The notes beneath the pieces were generated by a model. That model saw nothing but the letters and a program-made list of their open reading frames with translations. It was not told the origin of the DNA and searched no databases. From positions 1 through 64,000 of the forward strand of contig CAKRDT010000004.1 of the NCBI GenBank assembly GCA_934316545.1: a DNA stretch of 64,000 nt, in the 5' to 3' direction. The position numbers were made by a program, and so were the translations under genes. Source of the stretch: an uncultured Agathobacter sp. (GTDB lineage Bacteria; Bacillota; Clostridia; Lachnospirales; Lachnospiraceae). Positions 1 to 9,049 of this stretch are shown piece by piece. How positions within the stretch are numbered: position 1 is the first letter of the stretch; every line of letters begins with the position of its first letter.

Positions 1-436
1 GCTTTCTAAAACGGACGATACCGGATGATAGATTTACAATAGAAAATTAGCAGTAAGTTTTTAAAGCCGACGGACTTGGAACGATTTCAATGACTGGAAA
101 ATTCTCAGAGTTACGGCATCGAACCATACGATTATTTTGTTCAGGAAAATTTGCAAATCAACTTCACCAGCGATTTTGGATAGTTGGCTGAGATAGGCGC
201 AATTAGCCATAGGTCATGGAACGGTGAAGCAGTTGCAAATTTGTCCTGCAAAAATAAGTATGGCTCCGATACCTGTAGCATGAAAAGGTTGGTCATTGAA
301 ATCATCCAAAGTCCTGAACATTTAGAATACTACTGCTAATTTTCTTTTTTTATATTTTGGCATCCGGTATCTGTGTATTAAAAAATGCTATCTGATGCAC
401 AACAAAAATTTGCCTCATAGTAAATAAGGAAAAATG

Positions 437-482
437 ACGCGCGGTGTTATTTTACAAGTAAATGTAAGATTTCGCCGCGCGT
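437..482. repeat. GC-clamped hairpin, left copy
   Basis: ACGCGCGG and CCGCGCGT form a perfect 8-bp outer stem that continues into an AT-rich imperfect stem. The same 46-bp structure recurs in inverted orientation at 1236-1281, so it marks the inner edge of each arm of the large element. Confidence 0.75.
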
Positions 483-572
483 GATTTGTCTAATACAAAT
501 TTTTCTGCCTCAGTTGTATTTTGAGCAAGGAGTAATTTGTTGTGATGTTTTAGTAATTTTTTGATAGATACA

Positions 573-760
573 TCACGCTATAATGATAGGCAAATCCACT
601 TTTTCTACATAAACGGGATGTTTTCCAGCATGTTAGCATATTTACTTCACACTACAACCATAGACGAAATCACTTTTTCTTTAAAAATGGTATGTTTTTT
701 AGTATTTTAGCGTTTTACTTCACGCTAATTGTATAGGCAAAATAGGATTCGACAATAAAA
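573..760. repeat. ~73-bp direct repeats (about 2.5 units)
   Basis: Similar units start with TCACGCTA, TCACACTA and TCACGCTA at 573, 647 and 720, spacing 74 and 73 bp. Shared landmarks are ATAGGCAAA or ATAGACGAA, CACTTTTTCT and a TATGTTTT-like segment. They are AT-rich and non-coding, and occupy the left half of the space between the arms of the large element. Confidence 0.6.
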
Positions 761-850
761 TGGTATGAATTTTGTCAAATGGGGTACTATGTAATATTTC
801 TTTTTCCTGCGTCCTCGGCAAAATGACCCTGAGAGAAAATTTGACCATTG

Positions 851-1195
851 AGTCATAGGAGAACCGGAAACTGCATGACCTACAGGGGAAAAATGAAATC
901 TAGGTCATGGGAAACCCGGAAAGGCCATGACCTACAGGGGAAAAATGAAATCTAGGTCATAGTGGAACTGGAAAGGCCATGACCTGCAGGAGAAAAATGA
1001 AATCTAGGTCATGGTGGAACTGGAAAGGCCATGACCTACAGGAGAAAAATGAAATCCAGGTCATGGTGGAACTGGAAAGGCCATGACCTACAGGGGAAAA
1101 ATGAGATCCAGGCCATGGGAAACCCGGAAAGACCATGACCTACAGGAGAAAAATGAAATCCAGATCATAGAGAAAATGGAAACAGCATGATCAGG
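851..1195. repeat. 52-bp tandem repeat array with internal hairpins
   Basis: The landmark ATGARATC starts at 893, 945, 997, 1049, 1101 and 1153, an exact 52-bp period, with degenerate half units on both sides (about 6-7 units). Each unit carries TAGGTCATGG and CCATGACCTA, 10-bp complementary arms around a 14-nt loop (for example 901-910 with 925-934). Changes in one arm are not always matched in the other. It is not CRISPR: there are no variable spacers of uniform length. Confidence 0.85.
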
Positions 1196-1235
1196 AGATT
1201 CTGCTTGTTCAGAATGAATTTGTATAAAATAAATC

Positions 1236-1281
1236 ACGCGCGGCGAAATTTTACATTTACTAGTAAAATAACACCGCGCGT
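1236..1281. repeat. GC-clamped hairpin, right copy
   Basis: This is the inverted counterpart of the 46-bp hairpin at 437-482, again bounded by ACGCGCGG and CCGCGCGT. Both copies keep the 8-bp clamp while the AT-rich interior differs slightly, which suggests the paired structure matters or that the arms were recently homogenised. Confidence 0.75.
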
Positions 1282-1765
1282 CAATTTTTATGATCTAATA
1301 TGTAGCAAATTTTTGTCGTGCATCAGATAAACATTTCTTAAACAAATAGATACCGGATTCAAAGAATAAAAAAGAAAATTAGCAGTAAAATTTATCCAAT
1401 CTACAGAACTTGGGATAGTTTTAAGAACTGTATTTTCCTAATCTACAGGCATCGGAGCCATACTTATTTTTGAAGGACAAATTTGCAACTGCTTCGGGGT
1501 TCCATTCCACCCGCTAATAGCGTAGCAAAAACAAATTGTAGCTGTCTATCTGAAATAGAGCCAGAAGCTGACTTGCAAATTTTCCTGAACAAAATAATCG
1601 TATGGTCTGATGCCGTAACTTCGAGAAATACTCTGGCATTGAAATCATTCAAGTCCGTCACTTATAGAAAAATCTACTGCTAATTTTCGAATCTAATCTT
1701 ATGAATCCGGTATCGTCCGTTTTTAAACTCCTATCCGATCACGGCAAATTCAAATTTGTCAAATA

Positions 1766-3181
1766 CTACTGATCCTTGTACTCTTCCGCCAATTCCTTTT
1801 CAAGCTCGCGAGGACGAAGATCCACGCCTCTTGAAGAATCAGAATCCGGATCATCCCCGAAATGATAATCGTTGCCAGGCAGGATTGCATTTAAGATGAT
1901 TCCCGCAATTGCCGCAATTGCTAAAGATGTTAAAGTGATGGATGTTCCGCCAACCGTAAATGTAAGTCCGCCGGAAAATCCAAGTCCGCTGACAAGAATC
2001 ACACCTGCGATAATCAGGTTGCGTGACTTTGTGAAATCCACGTGGTTCTCAACAACATTACGAACACCGATTGCAGAGATCATACCGTAAAGGATGAAAC
2101 TGACACCACCGATGATAGATGCCGGCATAGAGCCGATGATGTCTGCAAACTTCGGAATAAATCCAAGGATGATTGCATAGACAGCTGCCAGACGGACAAC
2201 CTTCGGATCATGTACGCGGGATAGCTCAAGCACACCGGTATTCTCTCCGTATGTTGTGTTGGCAGGTCCACCGAGCAATGCAGAGAAAGAAGTTGCAAGA
2301 CCGTCACCAATCAATGTTCTATGAAGTCCCGGATCCTCTAAGAAGTTTTCTCCTACGGTTGCAGAGATGGCAGACATATCGCCAATATGCTCCATCATGG
2401 TTGCGATAGCAATCGGAGCCATAACAAGGATGGCTGTAAGGTTGAACTTCGGAAGCTGGAATGGCGGAAGTCCGACAACGGATGCATTGACTACATTTGT
2501 AAAGTCAAAAATAGCAGATCCGTCCGGATTGGTAAATCCAAGCCCGTGTAACGCAAGTGCAAATACATATGAAATCACAACACCAAGAAGGATTGGAATA
2601 ATCTTAAACATTCCCTTGCCCCAGATATTAAAAACAACGATAACCGCCAGCGCAACGATTGCGATCAGCCAGTTTGTAGATGCATTGTTTACAGCGGATG
2701 GCGCAAGGCTCAGTCCGATACAGATGATGATCGGTCCGGTTACAACCGGTGGAAGAAAACGCATAACACGCTTCACACCGATCAGTTTGATGATCAATGC
2801 AAGTACCAGATACAAAAGACCTGCAACAAAGATACCGCCGCACGCATACTGCAGCTTCTCAGAATCCGGCATATTTGCAAAAATTCCGGTATCAAGACTG
2901 GCAATACTTGCGAATCCGCCAAGAAATGCGAAAGACGATCCTAAGAATGCAGGGACCTTAAACTTTGCACATAAGTGGAAAAAGAGCGTGCCAAGACCGG
3001 CACAAAACAGAGTAACCTGTACAGAAAGCACCTGATTGGTGCTTCCAAAATAACCGTTTACCAGAATCGGAACTAAGATAGTAGCACCGAACATAGCAAA
3101 CATGTGCTGCAGACCAAGCAGCAGCATTTTCGGAACGCCCAAGACACTGGCGTCCTTAATGATGTCTTTTGAGTGATTCAT
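1766..3181 (-). CDS. uraA: Uracil permease (NCS2 family)
   Basis: The 471-residue protein is a polytopic membrane transporter of the nucleobase:cation symporter-2 family, which takes up uracil. The family signature QHMFAMFGATILVPIL lies near residues 25-40. The two substrate-site glutamates of UraA match E264 (MMEHIGD) and E313 (TTYGENTG). Length is slightly above the usual ~430 because of a charged C-terminal tail. The ATG is preceded by AGGAGGAG at good spacing. It lies 60 bp downstream of the DUF975 gene on the same strand and may be co-transcribed. No PyrR-type leader was recognised. Xanthine or uric acid specificity is less likely given the UraA-like motifs. Confidence 0.9.
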   Translation of the reverse strand: MNHSKDIIKDASVLGVPKMLLLGLQHMFAMFGATILVPILVNGYFGSTNQVLSVQVTLFCAGLGTLFFHLCAKFKVPAFLGSSFAFLGGFASIASLDTGIFANMPDSEKLQYACGGIFVAGLLYLVLALIIKLIGVKRVMRFLPPVVTGPIIICIGLSLAPSAVNNASTNWLIAIVALAVIVVFNIWGKGMFKIIPILLGVVISYVFALALHGLGFTNPDGSAIFDFTNVVNASVVGLPPFQLPKFNLTAILVMAPIAIATMMEHIGDMSAISATVGENFLEDPGLHRTLIGDGLATSFSALLGGPANTTYGENTGVLELSRVHDPKVVRLAAVYAIILGFIPKFADIIGSMPASIIGGVSFILYGMISAIGVRNVVENHVDFTKSRNLIIAGVILVSGLGFSGGLTFTVGGTSITLTSLAIAAIAGIILNAILPGNDYHFGDDPDSDSSRGVDLRPRELEKELAEEYKDQ

Positions 3182-3241
3182 TTGTAACTCCTCCTATTTT
3201 TTATACTAATACCCACCGAGAATTTCCGCCGGGTGATAGTT

Positions 3242-4021
3242 CTAAATGTATTGATTGAAAGACGGTTGTGCCTGCTCCCGAGTTGCGTTCTGACGCTCAT
3301 TAATAGAATCAAGTTCCCCCGTAATATCCAGATACAGATTGGCCGTCGTCTGGAACTGATACGGCAATACCCACAGATAGCCGATTCCAATGCTTAAGAT
3401 ACTAAGTACATGCAGCCCCAGAAAACTAAAAAACTGGTACAACAGACGCCCACGATTGCCCTTCATCGCCTTACGGCTGCTGCGAAGAGCTTCGATCACT
3501 CCCATCTCGGAATGATCCAGCATAAAATATACCGTCAGCGCATACTGAAGCTGCACAAATACAATCAGCAAAATACTGACAACGGCAAGCGCGACAAGAC
3601 ATACGACCGACTCTGCCGTCACATCTTTCACATAATAAACCAATGCGCCTGCCCCAAACGGAACTGCCGCCGCTACGGTAAGGAGCGTCAAAAGAATTCC
3701 CGCAAGCAGGAACCGGTCCGGATGATTCTTAAACGCATGAAACACCATGCCAAATGCCGGCTTCTTTCTTCTTGCAATATGCAGATTAAAATATATCACA
3801 CCGACCGATAGCAAAAAAGTAATGAATGAAATCAAGAAATCGGCCACATAAAAAATGATAGTCTGACCAATCGGCTGACCAGAGTTTTGCAGCATAGAAA
3901 AAGGGAGTTCTACCGCCAAAGGAATAATTCCCATAGCAAGGATGGCTCCCATAGAAGTTCGATATTGTCCACTCAAGTTTTCCCGAGCGATGCGCTTGAG
4001 TTCTTTGCAAGATCTGTTCAT
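3242..4021 (-). CDS. DUF975-type integral membrane protein
   Basis: The protein has about 259 residues from the ATG at 4021, which has AAAGGAG about 11 nt upstream; an upstream in-frame ATG at 4105 lacks a ribosome-binding site. The N-terminus (MNRSCKELKRIARENLSGQY) is the basic amphipathic start typical of DUF975 proteins, followed by about five hydrophobic segments. The biochemical role of the family is not known to me. It sits alone behind its own promoter and ahead of uraA. Confidence 0.75.
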   Translation of the reverse strand: MNRSCKELKRIARENLSGQYRTSMGAILAMGIIPLAVELPFSMLQNSGQPIGQTIIFYVADFLISFITFLLSVGVIYFNLHIARRKKPAFGMVFHAFKNHPDRFLLAGILLTLLTVAAAVPFGAGALVYYVKDVTAESVVCLVALAVVSILLIVFVQLQYALTVYFMLDHSEMGVIEALRSSRKAMKGNRGRLLYQFFSFLGLHVLSILSIGIGYLWVLPYQFQTTANLYLDITGELDSINERQNATREQAQPSFNQYI

Positions 4022-4070
4022 CGTCAAATAGACTCCTTTATACAAAGCGAATGCATTACATATTTTGCAT

Positions 4071-4100
4071 ATTATAACACGGATAGCAGATGAGACACAA
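4071..4100 (-). promoter_or_regulatory. Promoter of the DUF975 gene
   Basis: On the minus strand TTGTGT (4100-4095) and TATAAT (4076-4071) are separated by 18 bp. They lie about 50 bp upstream of the chosen start codon. The perfect -10 box makes this a credible sigma-A promoter. Confidence 0.55.
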
Positions 4101-4233
4101 TGCATTTGCGATATTTTTGTTCATTTTTTCAACCTCGTCGATTTCTCCCGGGCAGCAGCTCTTTTTCGGCTTCTCGCAGCAGCCGCAGACTCCTATGCCT
4201 ACACAGACTTTGGTTTGCGGCTTCCCGAAAGTC

Positions 4234-4265
4234 AAAAAAGTCCCGCGCAACCGCGCGAGACTCTT
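4234..4265 (-). terminator. Intrinsic terminator after the arabinose operon
   Basis: On the minus strand a GC-rich stem (AGTCTCGCGC with GCGCGGGACT, one G-U pair) is followed by a run of T. It sits about 50 bp past the end of the truncated permease and so closes the arabinose transcription unit. Confidence 0.85.
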
Positions 4266-4317
4266 TACTTTCTCCGAAAAGATTTTATGTTGAATACATT
4301 CCCCCATCAAAGGTCTT

Positions 4318-4632
4318 CTAACCCTTAACACTACCTAACGCAACACCCTGAACGATGTGTTTTGAAAGAATTAAGTATACGATAATTACAGGCAGGATAG
4401 AGAATGTAATCATGACATAAACCTGTCCCATATCAAATTTCAGCCAGTCAGCAGCACGTAACTGTGCAATCAGGATCGGAAGCGTTTTCTTCTTATCATC
4501 ATGTAAGATTAATGCAGGTGTGAAGTAATTGTTCCAGCTGCTTACAAATGTGAAGATTGCCTGTACGGCGATGGCCGGTTTCATCAAAGGGAGGACAATA
4601 CTGTTAAAAGTACGGAATTCGCCGGAGCCAAG
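4318..4632 (-). pseudogene. Truncated sugar ABC transporter permease (C-terminal remnant)
   Basis: About 100 codons remain of a carbohydrate ABC permease of the AraQ/MalG type. The readable frame enters after an in-frame TAA near 4635, shows the end of the EAA loop (GEFRTFNSIVLPLMKPAIAV), two hydrophobic segments and the usual C-terminus (SKHIVQGVALGSVKG). The N-terminal two thirds are missing. It directly follows araD, so it was probably part of an arabinose uptake system. Reading the plus strand across the break (about 4637-4687) gives a short open tail ending in TAA, consistent with a deletion that fused two unrelated 3' ends. Confidence 0.75.
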
Positions 4633-4691
4633 GAGTTTTTAAAAAACTATGAAAATTGTATCAATAATATTAGTAACAAGCTAAAATAATA

Positions 4692-5390
4692 TTAACTCTG
4701 TCCGTAATAGGCGTTCGCTCCGTGCTTACGGAAGAAATGCTTATCGCGGATGCAATCCGGTGCAGGCTGCACGTTTGGATTGATCAGCTCCGTGCGGGTT
4801 GCCATCCTGGCAACTTCCTCAAGTACCACTGCATTGTGTACTGCCTCTGCCGCATCCTTGCCCCATGTAAACGGTCCATGATTTGTACAAAGCACACCGG
4901 GTGTATAAATTGGATTGATGCCGCGTGTCTCAAATGTCTCGATAATGATTTTACCGGTATTCGTCTCATAAGCCTCATCAATCTCTTCCGGTGTCAGACT
5001 TCTTGCACACGGAATCGGTCCAAAGAAATAATCCGCATGTGTTGTTCCGTAAAGAGGAATATCTCTTCCGGCCTGTGCCCACGAAGTTGCCTCCGGCGAA
5101 TGTGTATGTACCACACCTCCGATGTCAGGATACTTCTTGTACAGTTCCAGATGCGTCGGTGTGTCGGAAGATGGCTTGTAATCGCCCTCGATCTTATTGC
5201 CCTCAAGATCCATAACGACCATATCTTCCGGCTTTAACTTGTCGTAATCCACGCCGCTTGGCTTGATAACGAAATAACCGCTCTCACGGTCAATCCCGCT
5301 GACATTGCCCCAGGTATAGGTGATCAGGCCTCTGCGTGGAAGTTCCATATTTGCTTCATATACCTGTTTTTTTAATTCTTCAAGCATCAT
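4692..5390 (-). CDS. araD: L-ribulose-5-phosphate 4-epimerase
   Basis: The 232-residue class II aldolase/epimerase converts L-ribulose 5-phosphate to D-xylulose 5-phosphate, the last step of arabinose catabolism before the pentose phosphate pathway. The Escherichia coli catalytic and zinc positions are kept at the same numbering: D76, H95, H97 and H171 (SSDTPTH, VHTHS, TNHG). Motifs GNVSG and KPSG bind substrate phosphate. It is the third gene of the araA-araB-araD run, 18 bp after the kinase gene. A fucose-type aldolase is unlikely given the neighbours. Confidence 0.93.
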   Translation of the reverse strand: MMLEELKKQVYEANMELPRRGLITYTWGNVSGIDRESGYFVIKPSGVDYDKLKPEDMVVMDLEGNKIEGDYKPSSDTPTHLELYKKYPDIGGVVHTHSPEATSWAQAGRDIPLYGTTHADYFFGPIPCARSLTPEEIDEAYETNTGKIIIETFETRGINPIYTPGVLCTNHGPFTWGKDAAEAVHNAVVLEEVARMATRTELINPNVQPAPDCIRDKHFFRKHGANAYYGQS

Positions 5391-5407
5391 GATCCTCTTT
5401 TCGTCTG

Positions 5408-7009
5408 TTAATTCAGTTTCATTGTCTCAACTGCTGCACGCTCGATAGAAAGTCCTGCGTTATAAAGTCTTAAGAACTCATCGAATCCTGCGACATCGGA
5501 AGCAACCGGCTCCTCTGTTACGCCTTCCTGACCTGCGAATACTTCATTATTTAAGTAATCGGCAAGTGACTGTCCAGCTTTCTTATTCTTCATATAAGAA
5601 GCGAGTACCGCAATACCCCATGCGCCGCCTTCGCCGGCCGTCTGCATAACAGATACCGGAGTGTCCATGGCAGCTGCCATAATACGCTGTCCGACAACAG
5701 GAGTCTTGAACAAGCCTCCATGTCCATAAATCTTGTCAATCTGCACATGTTCTTCCTTAAGAAGAATATCCAGACCGTTCTTGAGTGCACCGAGTGCAGT
5801 GAATAAATGTACACGCATGAAATTTGCAAGATTGAATTTACTGTCCGGTGTTCTTGCAAAAAGCGGACGTCCTTCTTCGAATCCGGTAATGCTCTCACCC
5901 GAGAAATAGTTATAAGCTAACAGGCCGCCACAATCAGCATCGCCTTCGAGTGCCTTATTATAAAGTACGGAAAACAGCTTATTCATGTCAACTTCAATGC
6001 CAAAGTTCTCTGCGAATTCCTTAAATAAGTTAACCCATGCATTCAAGTCAGATGTGCAGTTGTTGCAGTGTACCATTGCAACTGCCTCACCGGTAGGGGT
6101 TGTAACAAGATCGATTTCTGTATGAACGTTCTCTAACGCTTTTTCCAATACGATCATCGCAAAAACGGAAGTTCCTGCGGATACATTTCCGGTTCTGACC
6201 GCAACACTGTTCGTTGCAACCATTCCGGTTCCTGCGTCACCTTCCGGCGGGCATACCGGGATGCCGGATTTCAAGTTTCCGCTCGGATCGAGAAGCTTTG
6301 CACCTTCTTCTGTGAGAACGCCTGCCTGCTCGCCTGCGGACAATACTTTCGGAAGAATCTCCGTGAGCTTCCATGGATAGCCACAAGGCGCTACCATCTC
6401 ATCGAATCTGGCAAGCATCTTTGCATCGTAGTCGCAGGTCTCACTGTCGATCGGGAACATTCCGGATGCGTCACCCACGCCGAGCACCTTCTCGCCGGTC
6501 AGTTTCCAGTGAATGAAACCTGCCAGTGTGGTAAAGAATGCGATATCAGAAACATGTTCTTCCTTGTTTAAAATCGCCTGATACAGATGGGCAATGCTCC
6601 ATCTCTGCGGAATGTTATAAGAAAATGCCTCGGTCAGCTTCGCAGCTGCTTCCTCGGTAATTGTATTTCTCCATGTACGGAAAGGAACCAAAAGTTCTCC
6701 ATCCTTGTCAAACGCCATATAACCGTGCATCATTGCACTGAATCCAATGGAACCGATTGTGGTCAGCGTCTCGCCATACTGTGCCTTGGCATCCTCAGCA
6801 AGATTTTTGTAACAATCCTGCAGTCCGTTCCAGATATCATCAAGTGAATATGTCCAGATTCCGTTTTCCAGACGATTCTCCCACTCGTGACTTCCGGAAG
6901 CGAGTACGCCATTGTCCGGTCCTACGAGGACGGCTTTGATTCGTGTCGAACCAAATTCAATTCCAAGTGATGTATTTCCGGCTTTAATTGCCTCTTTGTT
7001 TGCCATCAT
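5408..7009 (-). CDS. araB: FGGY-family sugar kinase, probable L-ribulokinase
   Basis: This is a two-domain FGGY kinase of about 533 residues with the N-terminal [14 protein letters not shown] phosphate-binding segment and a C-terminal GHGGLF / [15 protein letters not shown]-site region. The chosen start is the ATG pair at 7009/7006, which has GGGAGG at proper distance; an in-frame ATG at 7060 has none. The sequence resembles the xylulokinase-like branch more than classical AraB. Its place between araA and araD makes ribulokinase the best assignment. A D-xylulose kinase role cannot be excluded. Confidence 0.8.
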   Translation of the reverse strand: MMANKEAIKAGNTSLGIEFGSTRIKAVLVGPDNGVLASGSHEWENRLENGIWTYSLDDIWNGLQDCYKNLAEDAKAQYGETLTTIGSIGFSAMMHGYMAFDKDGELLVPFRTWRNTITEEAAAKLTEAFSYNIPQRWSIAHLYQAILNKEEHVSDIAFFTTLAGFIHWKLTGEKVLGVGDASGMFPIDSETCDYDAKMLARFDEMVAPCGYPWKLTEILPKVLSAGEQAGVLTEEGAKLLDPSGNLKSGIPVCPPEGDAGTGMVATNSVAVRTGNVSAGTSVFAMIVLEKALENVHTEIDLVTTPTGEAVAMVHCNNCTSDLNAWVNLFKEFAENFGIEVDMNKLFSVLYNKALEGDADCGGLLAYNYFSGESITGFEEGRPLFARTPDSKFNLANFMRVHLFTALGALKNGLDILLKEEHVQIDKIYGHGGLFKTPVVGQRIMAAAMDTPVSVMQTAGEGGAWGIAVLASYMKNKKAGQSLADYLNNEVFAGQEGVTEEPVASDVAGFDEFLRLYNAGLSIERAAVETMKLN

Positions 7010-7079
7010 CGTTCCTCCCAAACTATATATCATATATACCACTCCCCACAATATTCGCACAATCGTCCAAGCTAACGCT

Positions 7080-7142
7080 GGTCCTTTTTGCAGCTATGCT
7101 GCTAATTCTGCTCATATGCGGGGGGCGGTGACTCTATACGAA
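7080..7142 (-). repeat. Diverged inverted copy of the 110-bp ara repeat
   Basis: Read on the minus strand this araB-araA spacer resembles the tandem repeat at 8843-9049: it keeps AGAGTCACCGCCCC, ATATGAGCA and AATTAGCA. It is shorter and degenerate. Three copies around the same operon, in both orientations, indicate a dispersed intergenic repeat family. Confidence 0.6.
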
Positions 7143-7149
7143 TCTCTCT

Positions 7150-8643
7150 TTATTTATAGAATACTTCTCCGAGCATTAAGTCTCTCTTGAAATCACGAAT
7201 CTTGGTATCCTTATCAATATATACAGCCTCAATACCCATTGCCGCAGCCCAGTCGCCCATCTGTTCAGCAGTAAGATCGTAGGTAAATGCGGTATGATGT
7301 GCGCCGCCTGCGAGGATCCAAGCCTCTGCTCCTGTGTAGATATCCGGTTCCGGGGTCCAGAAGTTGGTGGCTGTAGGAAGCTTCGGCATAGGCTTCTCTG
7401 TCTTCTTGCACTCTACATCATTAATGATAAGACGGAATCTGTTTCCAAGATCGATCAGGGATGTTGCAATACCATGTCCTTCCTTTGATGTAAATACAAG
7501 TCTTGCAGGATCTTCTCTGTCACCCATGGAAAGAGGCTGGCATTTGATGCTGATCGGGCCATCTGCGATAGACGGACAGATCTCAAGCATATGAGCCTCA
7601 AGAATTCCCTCTTTACCCTTAACAAGGTTGTATGTGTAATCTTCCAGCATGGAAGTTCCCTTTGCATCCTTCATTCCGGCTGTCATAACCTTCATGAGAC
7701 GAACCATAGCGGCTACCTTCCAATCACCTTCTGCGCCGAATCCATAGCCCTTTTCCATAAGTCTCTGGATGGCAAGTCCCGGAAGCTGCTGCAGAGCGCC
7801 GAGATCTCCGAAGTGTGTTACGATTGCCTGATAGTTCTTCTCCTTTAAGAAACGCTCGAATCCGATTTCCATCTGCGCCTGTACGGCTACATGCTTCTTG
7901 AATTCTTCCGGATCTCTGCCCTCAAGTAAGATGTCGTACTTGTCATAATACTCATCAACCAAAGCGTTCGTATCGGACTGTGATACCGCTGCAACGGACT
8001 CTGCGATCTCGTTTACCGGATAAGCGTCAACTTCCCAGCCGAACTTAATCTGTGCTTCTACCTTATCGCCCTCTGTTACGGCTACGTTTCTCATGTTGTC
8101 AGCGACACGCATAACACGGATATGGCTGCTCTCCATGATACCGACTGCGGTGCGCATCCAGCTTGCAATCTTTCCGACAACAACCGGATCACTCCAGTGT
8201 CCGACAACAACCTTACGCTCGATTCTCATACGGCTTACGATGTGACCATACTCTCTGTCACCGTGTGCGGATTGGTTCTCGTTCATGAAGTCCATATCGA
8301 TGCTGTCGTATGGCAGTTCCTCATTAAACTGTGTATGTAAATGCATCAGTGGTTTGCGGTACTCCTGAAGGCCTAAGATCCAGGACTTTGCAGGTGAGAA
8401 TGTGTGCATCCATGTGATGACACCGGCACAGTTCTCATCCGCATTTGCCTCGTTAAAAGTCTTACGGATCAGTTCGTTTGTGATGAGTGTCGGTTTCCAT
8501 ACGACCTCATATGGAAGCATTCCTGACTTGTTTAACTCATCCACGATCTGCTTTGAGTGCTGTGCTACCTTTGCAAGGCACTCATCTCCGTACAAATCCT
8601 GTGAACCTGTACAAAACCAAAACTGATATTTCTTTAATTCCAT
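7150..8643 (-). CDS. araA: L-arabinose isomerase
   Basis: The 497-residue cytoplasmic enzyme converts L-arabinose to L-ribulose, the first step of the pathway. Length matches the family (~500). The metal and catalytic segments are present: GAEGDWK (Glu of site 306), SMLEDYTYN (Glu of 333), EAHMLEICP (His of 350) and GGAHHTAF (His of 450). The start has AGGAGGG upstream. It is the first gene after araR and begins about 60 bp downstream of an AraR-type operator. Confidence 0.95.
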   Translation of the reverse strand: MELKKYQFWFCTGSQDLYGDECLAKVAQHSKQIVDELNKSGMLPYEVVWKPTLITNELIRKTFNEANADENCAGVITWMHTFSPAKSWILGLQEYRKPLMHLHTQFNEELPYDSIDMDFMNENQSAHGDREYGHIVSRMRIERKVVVGHWSDPVVVGKIASWMRTAVGIMESSHIRVMRVADNMRNVAVTEGDKVEAQIKFGWEVDAYPVNEIAESVAAVSQSDTNALVDEYYDKYDILLEGRDPEEFKKHVAVQAQMEIGFERFLKEKNYQAIVTHFGDLGALQQLPGLAIQRLMEKGYGFGAEGDWKVAAMVRLMKVMTAGMKDAKGTSMLEDYTYNLVKGKEGILEAHMLEICPSIADGPISIKCQPLSMGDREDPARLVFTSKEGHGIATSLIDLGNRFRLIINDVECKKTEKPMPKLPTATNFWTPEPDIYTGAEAWILAGGAHHTAFTYDLTAEQMGDWAAAMGIEAVYIDKDTKIRDFKRDLMLGEVFYK

Positions 8644-8701
8644 TTGTAAACCCTCCTAAATTTGATATCTTGATCGTAATCATTTATCTTAAGATTAGAA
8701 T

Positions 8702-8731
8702 ACAACTTGTACGCACGTCTTTACAAGTTGT
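8702..8731 (-). promoter_or_regulatory. AraR-type operator upstream of araA
   Basis: ACAACTTGTA and TACAAGTTGT are perfect 10-bp inverted arms around a 10-bp spacer. The half site resembles the known Bacillus AraR box (TTGTAC/GTACAA type) and the CTTGTAT motifs before araR. A weak promoter-like pair, TTGTAA and TATTCT 18 bp apart, overlaps it on the minus strand, so binding would block transcription. Confidence 0.65.
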
Positions 8732-8842
8732 TTTTTAGAAAAAAAAGTGACTATTCAGAGCCCCGAAGAATCAGGAAAGTCACTTCTCATGCTTGCATGA
8801 AAGAAGTGGCTTGCATGATTCGAGTGAGGTGACTCGAATAGA

Positions 8843-9049
8843 GTCACCGCCCCATATATGAGCAAAATTAGCAACATCGTTGCGGGAAAGTACAAGCTTG
8901 CTTGTACGGTTTTGCGAATGTATGGGTAGGGGCTGAACTAAGTCACTCGCGTGTCACCGCCCCATATATGAGCAAAATCAGCAACACCGTTGCGGGAAAG
9001 TACAAGCTTGCTTGTACGGTTTTGCGAATGTATGGGTGGGGCTGAACTA
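8843..9049. repeat. Two tandem 110-bp repeats with internal palindromes
   Basis: Copies start at 8843 and 8953 and differ at only a few positions. Each holds the perfect palindrome GTACAAGCTTGCTTGTAC (8890-8907 and 9000-9017) and starts with GTCACCGCCCCATATATGAG. The second copy ends exactly in the araR stop codon (GAACTA at 9044-9049). They fill most of the 403-bp araR-araA spacer together with further short palindromes at 8780-8845 (for example TCATGCTTGCATGA). Confidence 0.85.

Larger units (their letters stand above)
8..1724. repeat. Nested-palindrome non-coding element
   Basis: This stretch of about 1.7 kb has no convincing gene. Its two ends are long inverted repeats: roughly 8-505 pairs with roughly 1213-1724, with scattered mismatches. 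Each arm is itself an imperfect palindrome, so four copies of a ~143-bp module alternate in orientation (17-160 forward, 231-372 reverse, 1350-1491 forward, 1570-1714 reverse). The modules share an ATACCGGAT edge, GAAAATTAGCAGTA, a TTTCAATGA-like segment and GCAAATTT. Between the arms lie ~73-bp and 52-bp direct repeats. I recognise no transposase or known RNA. The symmetric ends suggest a miniature mobile element or a structured non-coding locus, but that is inference. The left edge may extend outside the window. Confidence 0.8.

Noticed and set aside
851..1195. CRISPR array
   Set aside because: The period is regular but the whole 52-bp unit is conserved, with no unique spacers, and no cas genes are in the window.
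1464..1683. Short overlapping ORFs on both strands of the nested-palindrome element
   Set aside because: They mirror each other across the inverted repeat, have no ribosome-binding sites and are not kept in the other module copies.
2367..3035. 222-codon ORF antisense to uraA
   Set aside because: It is a shadow of the permease gene; low-complexity composition and no start signal.
4056..4331. Cysteine-rich ORFs between DUF975 and the permease remnant
   Set aside because: They overlap a promoter and a strong terminator on the minus strand and have no ribosome-binding site; the cysteines come from the GC-rich hairpin context.
8843..9049. Tandem terminators after araR
   Set aside because: The GTACAAGC/GCTTGTAC stems are not followed by T tracts, and the unit repeats outside terminator positions.
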